A DNA stretch of 64,000 bases from Buttiauxella agrestis ATCC 33320 (GTDB lineage Bacteria > Pseudomonadota > Gammaproteobacteria > Enterobacterales > Enterobacteriaceae), in the NCBI RefSeq assembly GCF_000735355.1, contig NZ_JMPI01000014.1, forward strand, positions 1 through 64,000, given 5' to 3'. The position numbers and the translations under genes were made by a program. The first letter of the stretch is position 1. Every line of letters begins with the position of its first letter. The notes below the pieces were generated by a model. It searched no databases. It saw nothing but the letters and a program-made list of their open reading frames with translations, and was not told the DNA's origin. Below are positions 19,159-26,417 of this stretch, piece after piece.

Positions 19159-19884
19159 ATGAAAACCGAACGCCATCAGGAACTGGTTCAGCTTGTCGAA
19201 CACTATGACAATCTCACCACGCAACAACTGGCCCACTTGTTAGAGGTGAGCCAGGAAACCGTGCGGCGCGATCTGCGTTTACTGCAAAAGCAGGGGAAAA
19301 TTGTTCGTCAGCATGGGCGGGCGAAACGTATTAATCGTGGAGCCGATGAAGGTGGTGATCCTTTTGCCGCGCGTCTGAAAAGCCATCTCAATAGCAAAGC
19401 CGATATTGCTCATCGCGCGCTGGCCTGGATTGCCCCCGAAATGGTGATTGCGCTGGACGCCAGTTCCACTTGTTGGTATCTGGCACGTTTGCTGCCTGAT
19501 ATTCCACTGACTGTTTTTACCAACAGCGAGCGGGTTTGCCAGGCTCTGGCTAAGCGTGAGCACATTCAACTGATCAGCACCGGCGGATTGCTCCAGCGTA
19601 AATATGCTTGCTATATCAATGCGCCACTCGCGGCGCAGCTCAAATCACTGGATATCGATCTGTTCCTTTTTTCCTGCGAAGGCGTGGATAGCAATGGAAC
19701 GTTATGGGACACGCGGAGCTGGAATGCGGATTACAAAACCGCGCTGCTCAAGCGTTCGGCGCAGTCACTGTTGTTGATCGATAAGAGCAAATTTGATCGT
19801 GTCAGTGAGGTGCGGATCGGCGAGCGGGCTGATGTGACTGAAATTATTACCGAAGGCGAGCCGTGTTCGGACGCTTTGCGCTAA
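19159..19884 (+). CDS. fucR: DeoR-family regulator FucR
   Basis: 241-residue DeoR-type regulator, last gene of fucIKUR as in E. coli, where FucR activates the operon with fuculose 1-phosphate. The helix-turn-helix is LTTQQLAHLLEVSQETVRRDLRLLQKQGKI. The sensor half has LDASSTCWYLARLLPDI and LLLIDKSKF. GGGAG at 19146-19150 selects the ATG at 19159 over an upstream TTG. With the LacI protein in the divergent operon, the locus has two unrelated regulators. Confidence 0.92.
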   Translation: MKTERHQELVQLVEHYDNLTTQQLAHLLEVSQETVRRDLRLLQKQGKIVRQHGRAKRINRGADEGGDPFAARLKSHLNSKADIAHRALAWIAPEMVIALDASSTCWYLARLLPDIPLTVFTNSERVCQALAKREHIQLISTGGLLQRKYACYINAPLAAQLKSLDIDLFLFSCEGVDSNGTLWDTRSWNADYKTALLKRSAQSLLLIDKSKFDRVSEVRIGERADVTEIITEGEPCSDALR

Positions 19885-19904
19885 GTTGAGCATGCGCCTT
19901 AATT

Positions 19905-20291
19905 TCACAAGTGCGGTGTTTTGTAGTTGTTTTCCAGCAGCGCACGCGTGCGTGAAAGTGTTTGTGCTTCTTCATTTCTCAACTGCTGATAAACCGCTTC
20001 GAGACGCCCAAGAATCTGGGTTTTTAACCCCGGGTGGTTCGCGATAATTTCACTGAGTACGGCACCGTAAATCTCTTCTTTCACACGAAAAGGATAAATT
20101 TGATGGCGGTTATGCCATTTTTGCTCAACCAATGCGGAGGTGATATTAATTTTCCCCTGCGCAAGACGAGCGATATTGTCATTTTTAATCTGCACCAGCG
20201 CGGTAATATTTTCACTTAAGGTAAATTTCTTCGCTTCACTTTCATCTGGTAATGCTGGCTGGGAGATAATTGGGTCTGATGTCTGTGACAT
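19905..20291 (-). CDS. Small uncharacterised protein, tandem paralogue A
   Basis: 128 residues, not recognised. The N terminus (1-22) is polar and Pro/Glu-rich, the rest mostly helical. It starts five bases after the stop of the next gene upstream, so the two form an operon. Residues about 25-90 share a pattern with paralogue B: TLS, then a leucine-glutamate stretch, VK-x-E, and VL-x-E-I-I (VKEEIYGAVLSEII against VKIEAITTVLNELI). GGAAAATTAAATAA precedes the ATG. No signal peptide or membrane helix, so probably cytosolic. No E. coli counterpart that I know. Confidence 0.65.
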   Translation of the reverse strand: MSQTSDPIISQPALPDESEAKKFTLSENITALVQIKNDNIARLAQGKINITSALVEQKWHNRHQIYPFRVKEEIYGAVLSEIIANHPGLKTQILGRLEAVYQQLRNEEAQTLSRTRALLENNYKTPHL

Positions 20292-20296
20292 TTATT

Positions 20297-20698
20297 TTAA
20301 TTTTCCAGTGAATAAAACAGCGGCCAGGTTTTTTCCTGGGTTAACTGATTGATCCAGATCTGCTGCGAATGCTGACTTATCTGCAATTCTTTATCTTCTA
20401 TCAGCATCTGGAGATCGGCCGGACACACTTTTTCCTGTTCAATTAATTCATTGAGCACGGTTGTGATTGCTTCAATCTTTACTGCACAAAATAATTGGTC
20501 TTTTAAATGGCGATTGTTTTCTTCAAGCAATGAGTTCTTCGCCTGTCCCGCATAATCATTTGCATTGAGAATTGTCTTCTCAAGAAGGGAAAAATCATCA
20601 TTAATATCAGTGGATAAAGTGATTTCTCCTTCCATGAGTGCATCCTCCTCCCTGGGCGGTATCGGAAGTATCGCGGGCACCAGGTTGTTGGGCAGCAT
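20297..20698 (-). CDS. Small uncharacterised protein, tandem paralogue B
   Basis: 133 residues, not recognised. The N terminus is Pro-rich (LVPAILPIPPREED), followed by a Leu/Glu/Gln-rich helical body. It appears distantly paralogous to the gene at 19905-20291, with which it is cotranscribed. AAGGAAAATGTA precedes the ATG. It is divergent from the membrane-anchored gene at 20801, sharing a 102-bp gap that must hold both promoters. Predicted cytosolic. Function unknown. Confidence 0.65.
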   Translation of the reverse strand: MLPNNLVPAILPIPPREEDALMEGEITLSTDINDDFSLLEKTILNANDYAGQAKNSLLEENNRHLKDQLFCAVKIEAITTVLNELIEQEKVCPADLQMLIEDKELQISQHSQQIWINQLTQEKTWPLFYSLEN

Positions 20699-20800
20699 TA
20701 CATTTTCCTTTTATATCAACGGGGTGTTTATCACAATAACAAAGCGTTACGTTGACAATATTTTGCCTCAAAATTACTATAAAAAAAACAGGAGCGTCGA

Positions 20801-21304
20801 ATGTCGAACGTCATTTTCACTATTATTTTATTCTTACTCCCACTGTGTGCGGTATTGGTTCTGATGCGTTCGGCAATACAGCCAAAAGTAAAAACTGTCA
20901 CACCATCTTCCCCTAAATTAAATTTATCTGAAACTGATGAACGCGAAGATTACTTTGCAAAGTTAATGTTGAAAATTACACCGGAATATTATTGGCGGGT
21001 GAGTCACGAATATGTTGATTTTGCCCATGCCACGATAAAACGCATGAGTGTTGATGAACTGAGCGCGAACCCTGTGCTTTTCAGTGCGCAAAGGCGTTGT
21101 AGTGATCTGAACTCGGCCATCTATCGCTATTACGACAACCTTCGTAAACGCTGTGCGGAGGGCGAAAAAGTTCCTTTTGCGGATATCGAAGTGCTGAATT
21201 TGCGCCAGTGTTTCGATGAGTTCAGCCATGACGCTTATCCCACGCTGGTGGCGTTAGTGTGGCCGCATTATCAGCGTCCGGAGGTCTGTCTCGCGAACGT
21301 ATGA
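20801..21304 (+). CDS. Uncharacterised protein with N-terminal membrane anchor
   Basis: 167 residues, not recognised. Residues 4-24 (VIFTIILFLLPLCAVLVLMRS) are a single membrane helix or uncleaved signal anchor. A Pro/Ser/Lys linker (27-40) follows, then a soluble helical domain with several Tyr/His/Arg and two Cys (YRYYDNLRKRCAEG and NLRQCFDEF). AGGAGCGTCGA before the ATG supports the start. It is divergent from the paralogue pair and upstream of the NlpC/P60 gene on the same strand with a 200-bp gap. Function unknown. Confidence 0.7.
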   Translation: MSNVIFTIILFLLPLCAVLVLMRSAIQPKVKTVTPSSPKLNLSETDEREDYFAKLMLKITPEYYWRVSHEYVDFAHATIKRMSVDELSANPVLFSAQRRCSDLNSAIYRYYDNLRKRCAEGEKVPFADIEVLNLRQCFDEFSHDAYPTLVALVWPHYQRPEVCLANV

Positions 21305-21504
21305 GTGCTATTTTCAGTTAAGCGAAGCGGGGTATCAGACTGTTTTTTAAATCAAAAATACAAGTCTAGAATTGGACAAAATTCGCGCTGTTTAAATTGT
21401 GTTCATCGGCTATTATTTGCTCACCCAAAAGGAATTGCTTATCCCATTATTGAATAATCGGTAATGGCCTGTTCGCCTGTGTTTGTAGATGAAAGATATT
21501 TCCT

Positions 21505-22083
21505 ATGCCTCTTTTTAAAAAATTTATTACTCTGTCATTATTTATTGCTCCTTTAATTGTTAGTGCAAATTCCTTTGCTTTTAATATGCCAAAGGAATTT
21601 GCATCATTAGGAACAAGGGTGATTGCAACAAAACACCACACACCTAAAAAAGAAGTGTTATTTGAAAAAACAGATTATGCCACCTCTGCATCCTCTAATA
21701 GTTCCACAGAAATAAAAACAGCCATATTAGAGCAATTTTCAAACTGGAAAGGAACGCGCTATCACCTGGGTGGAACGACGCATAAAGGCGTGGATTGCTC
21801 GGCATTGATGCAACATATTTTTAATGACTCTTTCCATAAATCATTACCCCGCACCACGACACAGCAAATAAAAAATGGTGAGAAAGTCAATAAAGAACAA
21901 TTAAAACCGGGTGATTTAGTCTTTTTTAAAACTTCTCCAGGTATGCGTCATGTGGGCGTTTATGTGGGTGATAATCAATTCATTCACGCCTCAAGCAGCC
22001 AAGGCGTAACAATGTCTTCCCTGGCGAACCGTTATTGGGTTACACATTATGAGACGGCTCGTCGATTAGAAGTTATGGGATAA
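21505..22083 (+). CDS. MepS-like NlpC/P60 peptidoglycan endopeptidase (non-lipoprotein)
   Basis: 192-residue secreted hydrolase. A signal peptide covers about 1-25 (hydrophobic FITLSLFIAPLIV) with no lipobox Cys. Residues about 70-190 are an NlpC/P60 domain close to E. coli MepS/Spr: WKGTRYHLGGTTHKGVDCSALM gives the nucleophile Cys98, RHVGVYVG gives His149, and FIHASS gives His161, so the triad is intact. The likely activity is cutting D-Ala-mDAP crosslinks in the periplasm. Codon use is clearly more AT-rich than its neighbours, which hints at acquisition. Unlike MepS it would be soluble rather than lipid-anchored. Confidence 0.85.
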   Translation: MPLFKKFITLSLFIAPLIVSANSFAFNMPKEFASLGTRVIATKHHTPKKEVLFEKTDYATSASSNSSTEIKTAILEQFSNWKGTRYHLGGTTHKGVDCSALMQHIFNDSFHKSLPRTTTQQIKNGEKVNKEQLKPGDLVFFKTSPGMRHVGVYVGDNQFIHASSSQGVTMSSLANRYWVTHYETARRLEVMG

Positions 22084-22241
22084 ACATAATTAAGACTTTG
22101 TGTCTGTTCTTCGCTGACTATTTTTTATAGTATGTTTGTCAGCTTGCATGTGTATATATTTCTTATGAATGTAATAAGGACATTATATCGCTCGTGATTA
22201 TAGGTTAGCCCACTTTTATATTTCAGCAGGTTAAATATCAA

Positions 22242-22787
22242 ATGAAACGAAATTTAATTCGCCATGTGGCAGGGACTGTCATGATCGCACTGGTTGCGGG
22301 CGCTTTGCTCGTGGGTTGTGATGCAAAACCAGCAGGAGATGCAGAAATGAAGTTTATTAATGTGGAAAAAGTATTAGTTGAATCAGGCCTGGTACAACAG
22401 GAACAAGCACATCTTAAAGCCGTTAACGAAAATCTTCATAAAGGCATGCAACTGGCAGAGAATAGCTATGCCAATTTTCCTGCAGAAAAAGTTGAAGCCG
22501 CTCGCCAGGCGGATAAGAACGTCATTGCGCAGCAGTGGGAAGTACAACAAAACGCTGCGCGTATTGTGGTGATGAAAGCACTCAAAACGGCCAGTGACAC
22601 CTATCGTAGTGAGAAGAAAATTGCTGTCATTATGCCGATGCAGGCTGCGGTTTCAGTCGCACCTGAGCTGGATGTGACTGCCGATCTGACTCAAAAGCTA
22701 AAAACTGCAAAAGTGGATTTTGGCAAAGTGCCGGAAATCATTCTTAAAACGGCGGAAAATCCTGCTGGAAAAACGGGTTCGAAGTAA
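22242..22787 (+). CDS. Skp/OmpH-like periplasmic lipoprotein
   Basis: 181-residue lipoprotein. The lipobox is LLVGC with Cys26 and Asp27 next; Asp at +2 is the classic Lol-avoidance signal, so inner-membrane retention facing the periplasm is predicted. The mature part has the OmpH/Skp layout: FINVEKVLVESGLVQQEQAHLKAVNENL, a long charged helical middle, then IAVIMPMQAAVSVAPELDVTADLTQKLK, as in Skp-family ends. A chaperone role is inferred from the fold pattern. It lies 158 bp after the NlpC/P60 gene and is followed by a strong terminator. Confidence 0.78.
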   Translation: MKRNLIRHVAGTVMIALVAGALLVGCDAKPAGDAEMKFINVEKVLVESGLVQQEQAHLKAVNENLHKGMQLAENSYANFPAEKVEAARQADKNVIAQQWEVQQNAARIVVMKALKTASDTYRSEKKIAVIMPMQAAVSVAPELDVTADLTQKLKTAKVDFGKVPEIILKTAENPAGKTGSK

Positions 22788-22802
22788 TCTTTAAAAAATA
22801 AC

Positions 22803-22838
22803 AGGCTTTGCTGACACGTTCTGCAAAGCCTTTTTTTT
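22803..22838 (+). terminator. Rho-independent terminator of the Skp-like gene
   Basis: AGGCTTTGC (22803-22811) pairs with GCAAAGCCT (22823-22831) around an 11-base loop, followed by eight T. It is a textbook terminator, 15 bp after the stop codon, and closes the accessory envelope cluster. Confidence 0.9.
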
Positions 22839-22982
22839 ATTCGAAATACGCCATAAGAAAACGCGATGATGGCGCACCATTTTCCTGGTTAGAATCACAA
22901 AATTGCCCCGCGCAATGCCTGGATCAGCAGACAGGTCATAACTGAGCTGGCTTCCCTTTATCTTCATTTTCAGGAGCCAGTG

Positions 22983-24341
22983 ATGTCTGCACAACGTTTA
23001 TGGATCAAAAATCCCCGCGCAGTTTTTACCGCAAATTCGCACGACGCCGCTGGCGGTGTGGTGGTTGAAGGGGTGGTCATTCGTGAATTAGTCCCCGCAG
23101 GATGCGAACCTACCCTTTCCTGTGATGCGGTGTTTGATGCCAGCGAACGAGTTCTTTTACCCGGACTGATTAATACTCACCACCACTTCTACCAGACGCT
23201 CACCCGAGCCTGGGCTCCGGTCGTTAACGTGCCGTTGTTCCCGTGGCTAAAGCAACTTTATCCTGTCTGGGCACGCCTTGATGCTGAAGCTCTGGCGCTT
23301 GCCAGCAAAGTCGCGATGGCGGAGTTACTGCTTTCTGGCTGCACGACCACCACTGACCATCACTATCTTTTCCCACAGGGTATGGAAGAGGCGATTGATG
23401 TGCAGGTAGATGTGGTGGGTGAACTGGGAATGCGTGCTGTGTTAACGCGGGGTTCAATGAGCCTGGGCGAGGATGACGGTGGGTTGCCGCCGCGCCATAC
23501 CGTGCAGCAAGGCGAGACGATTTTACGCGACAGTGAGCGGCTGATTAAACGCTACCATCAGCGCGGAGAAGGGGCGTGGCTGCAAATTGCACTCGCCCCT
23601 TGCTCACCGTTTTCGGTGACGAGCGAAATTATGCGTGACAGTGCGCAGCTCGCGCAGCGTGAAGACGTGCGTTTGCATACCCATCTGGCTGAAACGCTTG
23701 ATGAAGAAAATTTCTGCCTGCAACGCTTTGGCCTACGAACCGTAGATTATCTGGAAAGCGTCGGCTGGCTTAATGACAGAACCTGGCTTGCGCACGGTAT
23801 CCATTTTGATGAGAGTGAAATTCAGCGCCTGGGGCGTGCGGGAGTGGGCGTTTGCCATTGCCCGGTTTCCAATATGCGCCTCGCATCTGGGATGTGCCCG
23901 ACGGTGGATTTGCAGAACGCGGGTGTAGCAATTGGTCTGGGGGTTGATGGCTCGGCGTCGAACGATGCATCAAATATCATGTATGAAGCGCGGCAAGCCT
24001 TGTATCTGCAACGTTTGCGATACGGGGCGCAAGCCATAACGCCTCAGCGTGTGCTCGGCTGGGCAACGCAAGGCTCGGCGAAACTGATTGGGCGCAGTGA
24101 TATCGGCGAAATTGCCGTTGGTAAGCAAGCGGATTTGGCGCTGTTTGCGCAAGATGAACTGCGTTTTAGCGGCAGTCATGATCCCATTTCAGCACTGTTG
24201 TTATGCGGTGCGGAAAGGGCGGAACATGTGATGATTGGCGGAAAATGGCGTGTCACCGATGGCAATATTGTTGGGCTGGATGTGCCTGAACTTATTTCTC
24301 GCCACCGCAAGGCTGCAAAAAAACTCGTCGCGGATATTTAA
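22983..24341 (+). CDS. Amidohydrolase, probable 8-oxoguanine deaminase
   Basis: 452-residue metal-dependent deaminase of the AtzA/TrzN/guanine deaminase superfamily. Metal ligands are visible in order: NTHHHFYQT (HxH), the His in RLHTHLAETLDEE, LAHGIHFDE and GLGVDGSASND (Asp). The whole pattern, including TRAWAPVVNVPLFPWLKQLYPVW, fits the 8-oxoguanine deaminase group (8-oxoguanine to uric acid). Hydroxyatrazine-type hydrolases are the alternative. GGAG lies six bases before the ATG; a GTG one codon earlier is less well spaced. It converges with the next gene with one base between stops. Confidence 0.82.
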   Translation: MSAQRLWIKNPRAVFTANSHDAAGGVVVEGVVIRELVPAGCEPTLSCDAVFDASERVLLPGLINTHHHFYQTLTRAWAPVVNVPLFPWLKQLYPVWARLDAEALALASKVAMAELLLSGCTTTTDHHYLFPQGMEEAIDVQVDVVGELGMRAVLTRGSMSLGEDDGGLPPRHTVQQGETILRDSERLIKRYHQRGEGAWLQIALAPCSPFSVTSEIMRDSAQLAQREDVRLHTHLAETLDEENFCLQRFGLRTVDYLESVGWLNDRTWLAHGIHFDESEIQRLGRAGVGVCHCPVSNMRLASGMCPTVDLQNAGVAIGLGVDGSASNDASNIMYEARQALYLQRLRYGAQAITPQRVLGWATQGSAKLIGRSDIGEIAVGKQADLALFAQDELRFSGSHDPISALLLCGAERAEHVMIGGKWRVTDGNIVGLDVPELISRHRKAAKKLVADI

Positions 24342-24342
24342 G

Positions 24343-25698
24343 TTAATCTTCAGCCGTTTCTTCTCCGCTTTTACCTTTTTCCCAGGCCACACGGCGCTGG
24401 AGCATTTTCTTCAGTGCCCGGCTGGTGGTATTGAACCAGCCGGTAGGGCGCGGATCGGCAAGCATGCTGAGTGCGCGAGCGTAATCGAGAACTAAACCGG
24501 GTGTCCAGGCCATGGTTTGCGCGCGTTTGCGTATTTGCAGTGCCACCCAAAGCTCAGGCGTCGACATCAGTTTCCCCATTGCCATCCAGAACCCACGTTT
24601 ATGCCAAAGCCTGCCGACTGAGCCTTCAAGAGCGGCTTCCAGCGCCCGTGCTACGCTGCTTGAGCAATTCCGATAGGTCAGATTGTAGGACTCATTCTGG
24701 CGATAACTTTCCCAAAATGCTTTCAGGCGCTCTTCGCTGTAATTGCGGATGCGCACTTTTCTGGTTGAGGGGCACCACTTTGCCGATTCGGTTGCATAAT
24801 CAGGCTGGAATCGTCCCGGAACATTGTTTTCCGGTGTGGCACGCAACAGGCGGGCAAATTCGTCGGGTGACTGGTCAATCAATTCCGCAGGGTAGAGGCT
24901 GATGTAAATACCGCCGGGCGATTCTAAAGCGGCGTGCCCGGTGGAGATAACACCGTTGCGGTCGACGGCGGCGATATAGCGGCTAATCACCGGGCGGGGA
25001 ATGGTTTCACTGGGGGCCGATCCTGCGGGCGTCCATACATGCACGGTCAGCGCTTTTTCGTCATCGGCTGGTGGGCCATCCCATTCCACGACGTCAGGAA
25101 CATCAGCCTCTTCCATATAGACCGCGCCTTTGAGTCCTGGATTTGCAGCGGCGCGTTTAACGCGGTTGGCGAGGATAAACATATTCCAGCCGGCAAACGC
25201 CAGGCCGAGGCCGAGACAATAGGGAACCGTTCCTGAATAGTGCGAAGGCCAGGGCTGGAAGAAGAATATTGCCAGCGCAATTTCGATGATCCCACCCCAT
25301 AACGCCGGGCGCCAACGCCGGTAACGCACCACGACGGCAGAAGCAATTTGGAGAGCGCCATCGAATAAAAACAGCATGCCGAAGATCATCGCCAGCACAA
25401 AATCACCGTCATGCTGACCCGCCAGAATCAGTAATGCCGCAGCACTAAAGACACTGCCTTTTACGTAGCGCAAAATACGTTGTCCGCCCATACCGCTATG
25501 AGCAACCATCAGCGTTGCAGCACCTTCGAACAACAGCAGACAGGCGAAAGGTTCGATTGGGAAGAACAGTGAACCATCTAGCGCGTCAATGAAGATAACG
25601 ATGCCAGCAATCAGAGTAATCCAGCCGAAACGTCGCAATCCGCGCCAGTGAGAACGCAGAAAATCAACGCCAAGCAGAATCATGGTGAGTCGCATCAT
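24343..25698 (-). CDS. HdeD-like (DUF308) membrane domain fused to a probable permuted papain-fold domain
   Basis: 451 residues from the ATG at 25698; the frame runs further up to 25950 through the tRNA, which is not credible. Residues about 20-180 contain six hydrophobic segments of the HdeD/DUF308 kind (FLFDGALQIASAVVVRYRRW and similar). Residues about 215-400 are soluble. GHAAL (His255) is followed about 90 residues later by YRNCSSSVARAL (Cys345), the His-before-Cys order of circularly permuted NlpC/P60-type folds. This suggests a membrane-tethered cysteine hydrolase or acyltransferase; activity is inference. AGGAAAAACCCCC precedes the ATG. It lies just beyond tRNA-Phe. Confidence 0.68.
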   Translation of the reverse strand: MMRLTMILLGVDFLRSHWRGLRRFGWITLIAGIVIFIDALDGSLFFPIEPFACLLLFEGAATLMVAHSGMGGQRILRYVKGSVFSAAALLILAGQHDGDFVLAMIFGMLFLFDGALQIASAVVVRYRRWRPALWGGIIEIALAIFFFQPWPSHYSGTVPYCLGLGLAFAGWNMFILANRVKRAAANPGLKGAVYMEEADVPDVVEWDGPPADDEKALTVHVWTPAGSAPSETIPRPVISRYIAAVDRNGVISTGHAALESPGGIYISLYPAELIDQSPDEFARLLRATPENNVPGRFQPDYATESAKWCPSTRKVRIRNYSEERLKAFWESYRQNESYNLTYRNCSSSVARALEAALEGSVGRLWHKRGFWMAMGKLMSTPELWVALQIRKRAQTMAWTPGLVLDYARALSMLADPRPTGWFNTTSRALKKMLQRRVAWEKGKSGEETAED

Positions 25699-25841
25699 GG
25701 GGGTTTTTCCTGAAATCACATCTCCAAATATATAGCCCACAAGAGAGTAACGCGCGCGAATACCTAATGGCGGGTTGGAAGGTCTGGGATTTGGGAAGGT
25801 GATGAATACGGCGAAGGGAGGCGACGAGTAATCGAACGTAG

Positions 25842-25858
25842 TTCGATGGAGAGTCCGG
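25842..25858 (+). repeat. Inverted partial copy of the tRNA-Phe T-arm/acceptor end
   Basis: TTCGAT, three unmatched bases, then GAGTCCGG on the plus strand. The adjacent tRNA-Phe, encoded on the minus strand, has TTCGAT-TCC-GAGTCCGG in its 3' end. Fourteen of seventeen bases match in opposite orientation, 48 bp from the tRNA gene. It could be a remnant of an integration event or chance. Confidence 0.35.
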
Positions 25859-25869
25859 ATCGCAGAAAG

Positions 25870-25894
25870 CAAAAAACCAGCCATTAGGCTGGTT
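25870..25894 (-). terminator. Terminator of tRNA-Phe
   Basis: On the minus strand AACCAGCC pairs with GGCTGGTT around a four-base loop and runs into six U. It starts about 11 bases after the tRNA 3' end. Confidence 0.88.
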
Positions 25895-25905
25895 TCTTTA
25901 AATAG

Positions 25906-25981
25906 TGGTGCCCGGACTCGGAATCGAACCAAGGACACGGGGATTTTCAATCCCCTGCTCTACCGACTGAGCTATCCGGGC
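25906..25981 (-). tRNA. pheV: tRNA-Phe (anticodon GAA)
   Basis: 76-base tRNA read on the minus strand: acceptor GCCCGGA pairs with TCCGGGC, D arm TAGCTCAGTCGGTAGAGCA, anticodon stem GGGGA-TTGAAAA-TCCCC with GAA, T arm GTTCGATTC and an encoded CCA. It sits beside speC as pheV does in E. coli, so I use that symbol on synteny. The E. coli pheV is a common island attachment site, but no integrase is present here. Confidence 0.96.
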
Positions 25982-26417
25982 AACGGGGCGCATTAAACCG
26001 TAAAGGCCGTTTGACGTCAACGCTTTTGTGTTAATAAGTCGTGCGTTTGCACGAATAATGTGCTCTGTGTGGCAGCATCGCCTTGAACCACGGGGAAGAA
26101 GGTGCCATGATTGCGCGAAATTTTACACATCTGCAACGGGGCGCTTATTGATGTTTAAAGTCAATGTTCACCGGCATCTCTCGATGGCGCTCGTTCACCT
26201 TTCTGTCGTATCCCGAAGACCCTCGCTCACCATGCGGTGAGGGCAACGCACGCTCACTGCAGGACAACAGTAAAATCAGGTGATGCCTGGTTTTACTGAT
26301 GTCTGGCGGTCGGAGTGGGTATCCTCCTTCAGACCATCAAGACACATTCGCCGGGGAAAACTCCCTTTGCCGTGCCACATGGCACTCACTCATCCTTGAA
26401 CTCTGGGATTTGTGCAT
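25982..26417 (+). other. Long leader/promoter region of speC with short frame and hairpin
   Basis: 436 bp without a full gene. It holds the tRNA-Phe promoter on the minus strand and the speC upstream region. A 29-codon frame runs from an ATG at 26151 to a TGA at 26240, with only a weak ribosome site. A strong hairpin pairs CAGTAAAATCAGG (26268-26280) with CCTGGTTTTACTG (26286-26298), a 13-bp stem with one G-U, about 120 bp before the speC start. Further weaker pairing (GTCTGG/CCTTCAGAC region, 26300-26340) follows. A regulated leader is possible; no function is shown. Confidence 0.45.

Noticed and set aside
24343..25950. Longer 535-residue version of the HdeD-fusion protein
   Set aside because: The extension would translate through the tRNA-Phe gene and its terminator. 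The ATG at 25698 is the first start beyond them with a ribosome site and begins the recognisable domain.
26028..26240. 70-codon frame upstream of speC
   Set aside because: The upper part has no ribosome site and overlaps the likely tRNA-Phe promoter. Only its last 29 codons were kept as a speculative leader frame.
25699..26417. Genomic island at tRNA-Phe (pheV hotspot)
   Set aside because: No integrase, transposase or direct repeat of the tRNA end was found on either side within the window; only a short inverted fragment.
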